A stretch of 64,000 nucleotides of DNA from Castor canadensis (Eukaryota; Chordata; Mammalia; Rodentia; Castoridae), in the NCBI RefSeq assembly GCF_047511655.1, contig NC_133394.1, positions 53,972,501 through 54,036,500 on the forward strand. Reading direction: 5' to 3'. This document shows positions 12,711 to 22,713 of this stretch, in pieces (position 1 is the first letter of the stretch; every line of letters starts with the position of its first letter). Both the position numbers and the translations under genes were made by a program. The notes beneath the pieces are model-generated. The model searched no databases. It was not told where the DNA came from and saw nothing but the letters and a program-made list of their open reading frames with translations.

Positions 12711-13125
12711 TGCCAGGATCTCAGAGGTCCTTGACCTGAAAGAGCATAGGGCAGGAATGAACAAGACAGGACACACAAAGGGTCTCACTCACTCAGGAAG
12801 CGAATGACAAAACACATACTGAGAGGGCCAGTAGGCTGATGACCAACGGGCAAAGTTTTATTTTTCTCAGCAAGCTTTATACAAAAGAGGAAAAGACATA
12901 AACATCAAAACACTCTGACCTAATTACAACCTCTCTGTTTTTGCCATCCTGTATTTTTTACTGCCTGTGTCCTTGACTAAGTATAAACTTCTTTTCAGTC
13001 AATGGAAACCATTTAGCATTCCTTCCCACCGTGATGGAGACATGGTGCACCTGCAGATTCCAACCTTGTCGGAATGCTGCTAAGCCACAGTGACCTTGTC
13101 AGATTGTGGCTTTTGGTTCCCAACA
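12711..13125 (-). repeat. 3' LTR of the provirus
   Basis: About 415 bp, TG...CA bounded, matching 20323-20729 along its whole length with scattered substitutions and small indels. In viral sense a TATAAA (12881-12876) is followed 13 nt later by an AATAAA (12862-12857). It adjoins the PPT at 13126, which identifies it as the 3' LTR. Confidence 0.92.
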
Positions 13126-13139
13126 TCTCTTCTCTTTTA
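13126..13139 (-). promoter_or_regulatory. Polypurine tract of the provirus
   Basis: In viral sense, 'taaaagagaagaga' lies directly against the TG start of the 3' LTR, the position and composition expected for the plus-strand primer. On the plus strand it reads 'tctcttctctttta'. Confidence 0.8.
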
Positions 13140-13504
13140 TATTTTTTAATTGAACATGGCGAAAGTCTGCTTTTAATTTGAAGAGCTGGTACGTGCCAAT
13201 ACGGCAGATGACTGGAAATAAATAAATACATAATAAGCAAAATCAGAAAAGCCATTCCAAGCATAATCCAAAATGAGTGTCTTAATATGTTAAAGGGGTT
13301 AAAACCCTTTAACGCGTCTAACACATGGGTGGCCACATCTGAGGGTTGAATGATAGGCAAATTACTGTTTTATAAGTCTAATATTTTTTGATGCAAAGTA
13401 ACTAAATCTAAACTCAGGTTAGTATGAGACCAGACTCCTTCCAGATGCTGCTTAATACATTCCCAGCTCCATTGAAATTGAGACTCATTATAAGGTTTAG
13501 CTGT

Positions 13505-14167
13505 ACTGACGAATGGATTAAGAAAATGTGGTATCTATACACAATGGAATTTTATGCAGCCATGAAGAAGAACGAAATGTTATCATTCGCTGGTAAATGG
13601 ATGGAATTGGAGAACATCATTCTGAGTGAGGTTAGCCTGGCTCAAAAAACCAAAAATCGTATGTTCTCCCTCATATGTGGACATTAGATCAAGGGCAAAC
13701 ACAACAAGGGGATTGGACTATGAGCACATGATAAAAGCGAGAGCACACAAGGGAGGGGTGAGGATAGGTAAGACACCTAAAAAACTAGCTAGCATTTGTT
13801 GCCCTTAACGCAGAGAAACTAAAGCAGATACCTTAAAGCAACTGAGGCCAATAGGAAAAGGGGAACAGGTACTAGAGAAAAGGTTAGATCAAAAAGAATT
13901 AACCTAGAAGGTAACACCCACGCACAGGAAATCAATGTGAGTCAATGCCCTGTATAGCTATCCTTATCTCAACCAGCAAAAACCCTTGTTCCTTCCTATT
14001 ATTGCCTATACTCTCTCTACAACAAAATTAGAAATAAGGGCAAAATAGTTTCTGCTGGGTATTGGGGCGGGGGGGAGTGGGTGGTAAGGGAGGGGGTGGG
14101 GGCAGGCGGGAGAAATGAACCAAGCCTTGTATGCACATATGAATAATAAAAGAAAAATGAAAAAAAA
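13505..14167 (+). mobile_element. Young L1 tail inserted into env
   Basis: The 3' end of the young L1 family: the end of ORF2 (frame 13424-13687, with '[18 protein letters not shown]'), the 3' UTR, the G-rich tract at 14065-14112, AATAAA and an A tail. It is 5' truncated and lies opposite to the provirus. An exact 15-bp target-site duplication, 'ataaggtttagctgt', occurs at 13490-13504 and 14168-14182, so it landed after the provirus. It is nearly identical to 30,203-30,869 outside the G-rich tract. Confidence 0.96.
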
Positions 14168-15639
14168 ATAAGGTTTAGCTGTGACACAAATCCATTGGTA
14201 AGAAGAGTGACAGTGCAGGGACACACGGGTTTTCATGGCTTGTACCTCATCCCCAAGCAACACATTCTACTGATTCTAAGGCATCAAGTTGTGTCTCAAT
14301 CTTTTTGTCAATAGCTTCTTGAGACATTAATGTTAAAGACACATTTTTAGCCAAAGGATTATCATAATGAGCTGTTTGGATACTTTGTGACAAGGCTGCA
14401 GTGGATGCCACAGCAGAAGCAATGAGTGACACCAGAGTCAATACTCCAACAATAATAAGACCAACAACTCTTTTGTGCCTGGTTAAAGATTTTTCAATTT
14501 CTAGTAAAGCCTGTACTCCTGGATTATCATATCAAGTACCATTTATCTGTACAAGCAGTATAACAAAGGCAGGTTGCTTCACTATCAGTATCTTTTCTTG
14601 ATTTAAAGGTCTTGAGTTATTAACACAATTAGTTAAAATACAATGCTCATAGGTAATGTCATACTAAGGGTAAGGGGTTCTATTACTACGTTTAGCTATC
14701 CTGACATTACCTGTTAGTAAAAGGTAAGGTGGAGAGATACAAGCAGTTATATTATGATATACAATCTGATAGTGCTGTGTTGATGACACCGTCACAGGAC
14801 CCATAGCTGCTACCAACCGCCAAATATCCTTTTGCATCACTCCAGAAGACATAACCGATATGTGAGAGATCCATCCTGCAGTTGTGACCCAATCCTCATC
14901 ATGGGTAGACATAGTTTGTCTTTGAGACCAGTCCCAGAGATGTTCATTTGTCCTGTACCTATCCAAGGGTCGCTTAACAGGTGTAGGGTATGCACAATCC
15001 AACCAAGGAGGAGTTCCATAAAACTTCTCATCCAGATCAGGACAAGGAGGAAGGCCCCCAAATGGCCCTCGTTGATCAAGAAAATAATGACTGGGAAATC
15101 CCATCTTAATAATAGTATGCCAATGTAATTCAGTAAAATCATCTTGTGAGCCCAAGGCACTGGAAATTTGAGTAGTCACTGAACATTCAAACATGCAATG
15201 TCATCATTCCAGGATAAACACAGAGGAGGAGAAAATGACCTTGCAGAATAATTGAAGGAGGTCTGTTGATAAGGAATATGGGAAGAGTCAGAGCCCCCCC
15301 AATAAAGCAGTATCATTAGTAGAAATCTTGATGCCGGTGTCATTCCATGACACAGGATGAAGAATAGGGGGATTGGGGAAGTATGCCCAATAAGTTTCTC
15401 CAGAAATCCCACACACCTGACAGGAGAGTATGGCAACCATGGCCAAAAACAAGGCCTCTGATGTCTGAGGTTGTGTTGTATGTTGCAGCAACAACTTGCT
15501 CTCTGTGGCCAACTTTTTGACTTGACCCCAAGTAGGCAGAGGAGAGGCATGGGTATTACATGCCTTCTTTACCAGACAAGGGGCAATCTCCGAGTTATCC
15601 TTTTCATTCCTCGGTTGATCTCGTCCACCACTTTGGGCA

Positions 15640-15996
15640 GCACCAGAGAACTCATGATGTCTCACCAATCTTTTTGGAATCCCACGAGGAGAATCAGCAT
15701 CCCTGGGGAAAATACAAAAAAAGCCTCTACCCCACATTAACACAGGGTCAGGACCTATCCATTGATTTGTCAGTGAATCCTTCCACATGACCAGAGGATG
15801 AGCCTGTTTAGAAGGGCCCCAAAATCTTTCTGCTGCTGAGCATCCCTGTTTATATACATTTAAAAAATTTAAAACAAAAAAGAGTATGATTAAGTCTATT
15901 AGCAGGAGTGGCATACTCTATTCTCCCTTTTTGTTTTAATAATTGAGTTTTAAGCATTTGGTGTGTACGCTTAACAATACCTTGACCTAATTGACA
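15640..15996 (-). pseudogene. pol: Integrase C-terminal remnant of pol
   Basis: In viral sense the peptide from about 15,990 down to 15,900 (with 'GIVKRTHQMLKTQLLKQK') matches the end of the integrase catalytic core. The following 'GPDPVLMWGRGFFCIFPRDAD' block at about 15,750-15,690 is the SH3-like DNA-binding domain of betaretroviral integrases. The two parts are in different frames. Everything upstream is missing: retroviral similarity stops abruptly near 15,996 and AT-rich unrelated sequence begins. As in other betaretroviruses, pol ends close to or overlapping the env start. Confidence 0.8.
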
Positions 15997-16921
15997 TATC
16001 TACATATATGTCTATATACAAGTCTATACATATTTATATAGAACAATTAATACAACAAAGATGGAATATGTATTTTTTAAGTGAATAGTTAAAGCAACAA
16101 TTTTTTTTGAGTTATTAAGTCTCAACAAATATCAAAGAACTTATCAGAGAACATATTTTTTGACAATATTGATATTAGGCTAGAAGTCATTGGTTAAAAA
16201 AAATGAAAGTCTTTAGTTACCTGAAATGATGTAAAATAATTTAATTATTTGTATGCCAAAAAAGAAACGATAGAGATTTAAAATCTTTTGGAATAAAATA
16301 CAGTATAATATGACACAACACTTGATAGGGGAATTGATACTCTTGTCACAACATGAGAAAAGAAGAAAGGCTGAAAAATAACTGTCTAAATATTAAAATT
16401 AAAAAATTAACACCTGGTTAAAGAAAGTGTAATTAATAAACTAATAATATTAATTAAAAAGCAAATAGTGAAAATCAAGTCAAAAGTTGGTTTACAAAAA
16501 AAATGTAATAAAATTAGTAAAATTTACCAAGTATGGTTAAGAATAAAAGAGAAAAGATACAGAATACTAAATCAGGAACAAAATGAAGTAACCCCATAAT
16601 ACATTTTACAAAAATAAAAAGACATCATAACTTGATACCTATAAATTTTAAAATAATCATGAAATAGCAAGCTCCTTGAAAACAACAATTTACCAAAGCT
16701 GGTGCATTTAGAAAAGGAAATTTTGAATTGGTTTATATCTTTTAGAAACATTTTTAGACAATAGAAAGAGAAATAGCATTTTAAATATAAAGTAATTTTA
16801 TGACGCCTACAAAATCTTAAAACTAAAACTTGGCAAAGTCTTGTAATTGGCAGAATGCAGGAAACAGTTGCTCTCATAAAGTTTTAAAAACAGCTGTCAA
16901 CCTCTGAATTTTTGTCTGGTG

Positions 16922-17340
16922 AAACTGTACTGACTTTTTTCACTCCAGTTTTATTGAGATAGAATTTACAAGAAAAATTTTATATACTTAAGGTATACAA
17001 GGTGATTATTTATTGTATTACCACAATGTTTACCAGGGTCAAGGTAATTAAGTAATTAACACAACCATCACCTCACATAGTTGTGTATGTGTTTAAAACA
17101 CTTCCTCTTTAGTAACTTTAATTACATAATACAGTATTAACCATAGTCACCATGTTGTACATCTGTTATCAGAGTTTACCCATTTTCATAACTGAAAATG
17201 TTTACCCATTAATTAGCATCTCTATTTATTTATTTTAATTTTAACCCAAGCCTTGGCAAATACTTACCATTTTGCTTTTACTTTTTATGATTTGACTTTA
17301 AAATTTTTATACAAGTTATATGACACAGCAGTTGAGTGTG
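16922..17340 (-). repeat. Old L1 3' end (L1M-type)
   Basis: 'ccagttttattgagatagaa', 'ttaaggtatacaaggtgatt' and 'taacacaaccatcacctcac' are the reverse complement of an ancient L1 3' UTR, the same class as the one at 37,205. Strongly diverged. Its presence inside the provirus is hard to explain by simple viral descent. Confidence 0.75.
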
Positions 17341-17440
17341 TGTGGTTAATTTTACCTAACATGATAAATTACATGTTTACTTATGTGATTAAAAATGGGA
17401 AGTTTTTTTAATACTATATCATATATATATTTAATTGTTT

Positions 17441-17520
17441 GTTTGTTTATTTATGTACTGGGGACCAAACCCATGTTTTTAACATGTCAGGCAAACACTA
17501 TCATTGAGTTGTACCCCAGA
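17441..17520 (-). repeat. tRNA/ID-like SINE
   Basis: 'tgtttatttatgtactgggg', 'accaaacccatgtttttaac' and 'gagttgtaccccag' form a diverged reverse-complement copy of the tRNA-derived SINE. Confidence 0.7.
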
Positions 17521-17739
17521 TCTTAAAATTTTAAATTTTAAATAAGAAGCCTATATTACTGATTTTTAAAAAGTAATAAACAGTACATTAACCATCTATC
17601 TTTACTTTTATATACATTTGTAAGTGACATTGCAGTTAAATGTAATATTCATGTTTAATATTTACTTATATTTTTTGAGTTTATATAAATGTATTTTATG
17701 AATTAGTACATTAAATTTTTTTAACTATCTTATAGACCT

Positions 17740-17800
17740 CATTATTATTATTTTATAGATGATAAAACTACAGTTTATAGTGATTTGTTTATGGTTATAG
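17740..17800 (-). repeat. MIR-like scrap
   Basis: 'attattattttatagatgat' followed by 'aaaactacagtttatagtga' resembles the reverse complement of the MIR 3' half. Weak. Confidence 0.3.
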
Positions 17801-18317
17801 TATCCAATGGATGTTAACATACATTTTTGTTTTACCTCATGGTTCTGATGGACTTGTTAACAATGAGGTCCATTGGCCTGGGGTAAATAGAAGAGTGAAG
17901 CATTGTAGAAGGATTTGTGATCTTAAAAATGAAATAGAGAGAGAGGTGTGTTATAGTTTTGTCTCACTTTATTTAGAGTCTAGGCCTAAAAATCACTGTC
18001 CATTTTTGGTTTCTCAGATATGAGGAAAATAGACAGGAGAATCAATCAGCGTTTTTTACTTATTTGCATCTTGGGTTTTTTTAAGAGTAGTGAAGGCAAA
18101 TGTATTTCCTCTGATTAAATCACATCTAAGATACATGCCAGTTTTAACATTTTGTAGTTTACTTTTTAGAAATGGCCTAAGTGTGAGAGTTGTTTCAACT
18201 CTTTTTTTAAGCAAGACAGAAAATAAGCACTTCTATGAGAATGTTAAATTTAATATTTTTAGAAGTTTTTTTTGTAGTGGAAAAATGATACACTAAGTGG
18301 TAAAATTGTTTTAAGGG

Positions 18318-18427
18318 AGAGGTTTTTTTTTTTTTTTTTTTGTCTTTTTCTTTTTTGGTGCTGGGATCGAACCCAGGGCCTCAGGCATGCTAGGCAAGCG
18401 CTGTACCACCGAGCTACATCCCAGCCC
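18318..18427 (-). repeat. Young tRNA/ID-like SINE with target duplication
   Basis: T tract, then 'tggtgctgggatcgaaccca', 'gggcctcaggcatgctaggc' and 'ctgtaccaccgagctacatc'. This copy is the closest here to a clean tRNA-derived SINE. The flanks 'gtaaaattgttttaaggga' (18300-18318) and 'gtaaaattgttttaggga' (18428-18445) are a target duplication differing by one base. Confidence 0.95.
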
Positions 18428-18733
18428 GTAAAATTGTTTTAGGGAAGAGTCTTTTGTGCTGTCTCAACCTCAAGACTTAAGAATATACACATGCTGATTA
18501 ATAGATGTTTTGTAGGGAATTTGTAGCTGTAATGTGGACTTGGAACACATCCATAATGCAATGGTATGAAATAAGACTGTTGAAAAATGGATTGTCATTT
18601 TTTTAATTAATAGAGTAAGTCCTTAATATCACAGAGTGCCGGGATCCAGATTTTGCAAAATCCTGTAACTCCCAAGAAACCTCTAAGCTGTTTTATGGTA
18701 TGGGGGAGTGGGAAATGAGGATTAGATTTGTTT

Positions 18734-18805
18734 ATGACTCAGAAAGTGAGCCTGTCCCTTTAAGACCACACCTAGGTAGGTGACTCAGGGAGTGAGCCTG
18801 TCTCT
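18734..18805. repeat. Short direct repeat with two AP-1-type motifs
   Basis: Two copies of a ~25-bp unit, 'tgactcagaaagtgagcctg' and 'tgactcagggagtgagcctg', lie about 47 bp apart. Each begins with TGACTCA, the AP-1 consensus. Regulatory function is inference only. Confidence 0.5.
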
Positions 18806-20300
18806 AAACCCTTGTGGTAAAACTGTTTAAGTTAGTTGTTGTGAAGGGTTTGTGGCATCTTTAAAGGCAAATAGGGGCTGACTGTCAGGATGCAGGTTAA
18901 ATGTAACACTTTTGGATAAAAGAGAGCTTTAGCTCATCATTTTACATAAATTGACACTTTTAACTTTGTAAATATTTGTATCATATTTAGATAAAGTATA
19001 GACACAGAACACAGTTATAAGGTGGTCATTTAAAAGACCTTTGCATGAGCAAATATGTAAACTCTGATTTAGTAGTACTTAAAGCTTGAGAAGATCAACA
19101 GAAAACACAAATAATTTTTTTTGATAAAATTTTTTTATAACAGTATTTTGTAGATGTTACTCAGAGCAGAACAATATTAAGATAGTCTTGTTATGTTATG
19201 GACATAGAGAATTAGATTTTAGTTTGCTATGACCCCAAGATATCTTTTAGGCAACTTTTAGATTATAGTTAACTTTAACTTTATCAATTTGTAACTTGAA
19301 TATTAAAATAACTTTTATAATAATTTTAAATTTAAATTTAAATAAGTTTTTTTAAAAATTAGCCTTATTTTTATTATATAGACCCGTATAGAAAAGCAAC
19401 TTTAAATTGTTTTTATACAATAAGTAACTTATAAAGACACCATTTGTTAATAGATCTAATAAATATAATATAATATTTATTATATATTATATATACTTAT
19501 AGTTCAATATATATAGGTATAATAAAGGAATTGAATGTAAATTACTTATGACAAAATGAAACAGACTAAGGTTACTGTCCATAAAATATTGCCTATAATT
19601 TAGTTAGACCTGATTGCTATAACCTTTAAAAAATTGGTTTTTCTTAAAAGTAGCAGCAGAAGAGGTGGGAGAGAAAAGAGAACAGAAGCCTTTACATTAA
19701 TTTTATAATAAGAACCATCTTAAAGATGTTTAAATATATGCATATGTAAAAAAGTTTTAAATTAAGCATGCCATAAATGTCAATTTAAGTATGCATAGAT
19801 TCAAGAGCTCAAGAACATGTAAGAAATAACTAAGTGACCATAGTACATTGATAAGTTATTTTTAAAAAACTTTTAGGTGTAGATTGAGAAGTGTCCCATT
19901 CTGGTTTTTTAGGACTCATTTTGGGTGGATTGATAGCTGAAGTATGAGTCAATTTTAGGAACAGTGCTTTGAGTCAAACCCAGTTTTTAATAAGACTGTT
20001 ATCATAGCTATTAGATTTTTTGTCTCTAATAAATTAATCATATTATAGACATACACAAAACTTACACAGTGAAACACAAAACAATTACAACAATTTTGAG
20101 TGCACTCTTGGACATAAGACAAAAAAAATAAAGCTGACTTTAAGACACTTTACAACCTCTATTATAAAACATTGAACATAAAATTTCTGTAAAGCGAGCC
20201 TGCTCCTTACTTACTTGTTGGCCCATTTCTCTCTCGATGTTTCTCTGTATCATGTTTGTACACACCTCCGGACCCTTCCTTACCTTAAGCCTCTGTTCTG

Positions 20301-20320
20301 GTCCCTGTTCAGGGGTGCCA
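20301..20320 (-). promoter_or_regulatory. Primer-binding-site remnant, lysine type
   Basis: The plus strand 'gtccctgttcaggggtgcca' resembles the reverse complement of the tRNA-Lys3 binding site, with a two-base size change. It lies 2 bp from the TG of the LTR at 20323, where a PBS is expected, and fixes this LTR as the 5' LTR of a minus-strand provirus. Confidence 0.75.
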
Positions 20321-20322
20321 CC

Positions 20323-20729
20323 TGCCTGGATCTCAGAAGTCCTTGACCCTGCTCAAGGCAGGAATGAACAAGACAGGACACACAAAGGGTCTCACTCACT
20401 CAGGAAGCGAATGACAAAACACATACTGAGAGGGCCAGAAGGCTGATGACCAACGGGCAAAATTTTATTTTTCTCAGCAAGCTTTATACAAAAGAGGGAG
20501 ACTTAAACATCAAAACACGCTGACCTAGTTACAACCTTTCTGTTTTTACCCCCCTGCATTCTTACTGTCAGTGTCCTTGACTAAGTATAAACTTCTTTTC
20601 AGTCAAGGGAAACTATTTAGCATTCCTTCCTACCATGATGGAGACATGGTGCACCTGCAGATTCCAACCTTGTCAGAATGCTGCTAAGCCACAGCGACCT
20701 TGTCAGACTGTGGCTTTTGGTTCCCAACA
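20323..20729 (-). repeat. 5' LTR of the provirus
   Basis: About 407 bp, TG...CA bounded, paired with 12711-13125. In viral sense TATAAA is at 20488-20483 and AATAAA at 20469-20464, conserved in position with the other LTR. Differences cluster near 20,335-20,355 and 20,490-20,570. Confidence 0.92.
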
Positions 20730-20735
20730 GCAATC

Positions 20736-22713
20736 ATTTCCAATGAACTCAAGAATTACTGTGTTTATTGGCCATACCTGTTTTGAAGGAACTTTGAAAT
20801 CCTGATTCTCAAGGCCATTCTCTCAGGAGCAGGCCAACCACAAGTGATTTTTCAGGGAACTTTTCTCCCACAAAATCTCAATTCAAAAAAAGATTAAAAA
20901 AAACAAAAAGGGAAACCAATTTATCAATGGCGTATACATTTGTGGAGATCGGTGCCTCAAAGTAGATAAGCTTAAGCAAAACCAAAGCTGTTCAATTGCA
21001 GAAAAATCTTATGCCTTTCAGGAACTAAAACTTGGATGCATTATTTCTTTTGCATCTAAATATTTCTTTTTCTCTTTATTGGCCTCAACCTTTAGTTCAG
21101 TGCTTTCAGTTTCTCCAAGGAAAAATAAATTTTGATGAAAAGGGCAATCAAATAAAGTGCACACAATCATACCTGGGACTCTCTTCCTGAAAGCCAATGT
21201 TGTGATGTAAAGGACATATTAGGGTTATCCATTTTTCTTATTAAACTTATTTTTAAATGACAAAAAATAAATACCATGGGGCATTTATTGTAAACCCAAG
21301 TTGGAAATATTTGGGTTTCAAAACAGCAAAGTAGTGTCTATGCCCTTCTTGTGCCTCACAATATTGGACAGCTATTATGGAGAGTGAAGGAGAAGAGCTA
21401 AGGGCCACATGGTCTGTGTGACAGATTGCAATTTGACAGCTCCAATAAAGAGAATCCCCAAATCTGAATCTCCTGGACAACAACATTAGGAATTTACTTA
21501 TTAAAATGCACATACTCATGCTTGCATTTCCTTTGTAATTAATATTTTAAAAATGTAAATACTATTTAGGAATAAAATCTTTTTTGAAAATATTTGGGAC
21601 TCATTTTATCCATATGGCAATTTATGGGCTGCAGGCTCCAGGAAGATAATAACACAAACATAAATAAATGAAATAATCTAAAAAGAGGCCACAGTGTGGG
21701 GTGCTTGTGGTGAATGAGAGAGTGAGAGCCACCTGTGGGGCTCCCTCACTCGGAGGAGGCCAGGCGCTGCCACTGAGAATGAGGGTCTGCTATTTGCCAG
21801 AGATCATTTGTGAGAGAAACCACAACCTTGGATCTGATGTACAACCCATAGATTTTAGAAGGTTATCAACTAATAACAACTTTAAAAAAAATCGCATCGA
21901 TCAAATATTCTGTAAGCCCAAGAAATCATACCTGTAAGCAAGACCCCAACCAGGAGTTATCAGCTTTCAGTCCACATTATCCTCTATTCAACAGAGGTCT
22001 TAAAGTTAGGACATTTCCTAGGGAGGAAAGTTTAATGATAACATCAGGGTGTGCTTGATGAAGCAAATGTAATGTATACACATTTTTTACAACCTAATTT
22101 AAACAAACCACTTGTAAAAAATATTTTAATGAGGAAATTTGAATTCAGAAAGTATATTGGATAATGCTGAGGAATTATTGATTTTGTTAGTTCTGATAAT
22201 AAGCAAGTGGTTACATAAGAACGTTTTCATACTTTGAAAAACACATACTATGACTTTTAAAGGTGAAGTGATGTCTCAGATTTACTTTAAGTGCCTCAGC
22301 AAGAAATAACAAGATACATGATAAAAATGAAAGATAACATTTAATGGGGTAGAAATATACTGTTTTCTTCCATATATCTACCATTGCAATGATGCCTTCT
22401 CTCATCCTCCCTCCCTCTCATCTTCTCTTTTATTCTATGTGTATTGGCACCTTGAGCACACGCATCTCCCAGAGGCTCTAAATATTCTCAACTAAGACCA
22501 GTGGCTTATCAAAATCATCAAGCCCACAAAATGTTAAGGCACTTGCCAAGAGTTTTGCATTGTGAGCTAGAAGAAGAACTGGAAACCAGGGTGAGGTAAA
22601 AAGACAAAGAAGGTACAAATCTTGTGAAGGACTTTTGTCTAATCAACAAGAAGTCTAGGAAGACAGAAGTAATGCAAAAACTGTCATATAATGTAAGCAC
22701 AGTTATATTCATT
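20736..22713. other. No recognised gene or repeat
   Basis: Mixed-composition sequence with only short ORFs (64-88 codons) lacking recognisable domains. No element boundary seen. Confidence 0.5.

Larger units (their letters stand above)
13126..15650 (-). pseudogene. env: Betaretrovirus-type env, broken
   Basis: Env-like coding sequence spread over several frames, interrupted at 13505-14167 by an L1. A surface-subunit N-terminus with a hydrophobic signal segment lies in the frame covering 15550-15288. The rest of the surface subunit is in the 15194-14664 frame, with many Cys, Trp and Asn-X-Thr sites. A transmembrane-subunit segment with an alanine-rich fusion-peptide-like start and a heptad-like stretch is at 14441-14247. 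A membrane-spanning helix lies in the 13360-13013 frame. Frameshifts, stops and the L1 rule out an intact protein. Similarity to betaretroviral env is by recognition; no product is expected. Confidence 0.8.
15997..20300. other. Non-retroviral filler replacing gag-pro-pol
   Basis: Between the integrase remnant and the PBS lie about 4.3 kb of AT-rich DNA with no gag, protease or RT similarity and no ORF above about 101 codons. It contains an old L1 3' end (16,922-17,340), a MIR-like scrap (17,740-17,800), two SINEs and a short direct repeat with two TGACTCA motifs (18,735-18,805). The last ~100 bp next to the PBS (about 20,190-20,300) is less AT-rich and may be viral leader. Either host DNA was captured before integration, as in mouse ETn, or the interior was replaced later. 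Confidence 0.65.
12711..20729 (-). mobile_element. Betaretrovirus-like endogenous provirus, chimeric interior
   Basis: A minus-strand provirus bounded by two LTRs in the same orientation, flanked by a near-matching 6-bp duplication ('acaatc' at 12705-12710, 'gcaatc' at 20730-20735). In viral sense, from right to left, it has a 5' LTR, a lysine-type PBS remnant, about 4.3 kb of non-retroviral sequence, the integrase C-terminus, a broken env, a PPT and a 3' LTR. Gag, protease, RT and most of integrase are not detectable. By eye the LTRs differ at roughly 25-30 of about 405 aligned positions plus a few indels, so it is not a recent insertion. Env class and 6-bp duplication fit class II (ERVK-like) elements. 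It cannot encode virus. Confidence 0.85.

Noticed and set aside
14832..15128. 98-codon plus-strand ORF in the provirus, and similar ones at 15,471-15,790
   Set aside because: Antisense shadows of env and the integrase remnant on the minus strand.
18318..18427. tRNA-like sequence here and in the other ID-like repeats
   Set aside because: They have box-like motifs but are followed by A/T tails and target duplications, so they are tRNA-derived SINEs rather than tRNA genes.
19470..19530. AT-palindromic run suggestive of an origin or hairpin element
   Set aside because: Simple AT-rich low complexity within an AT-rich block; no specific structure beyond base composition.
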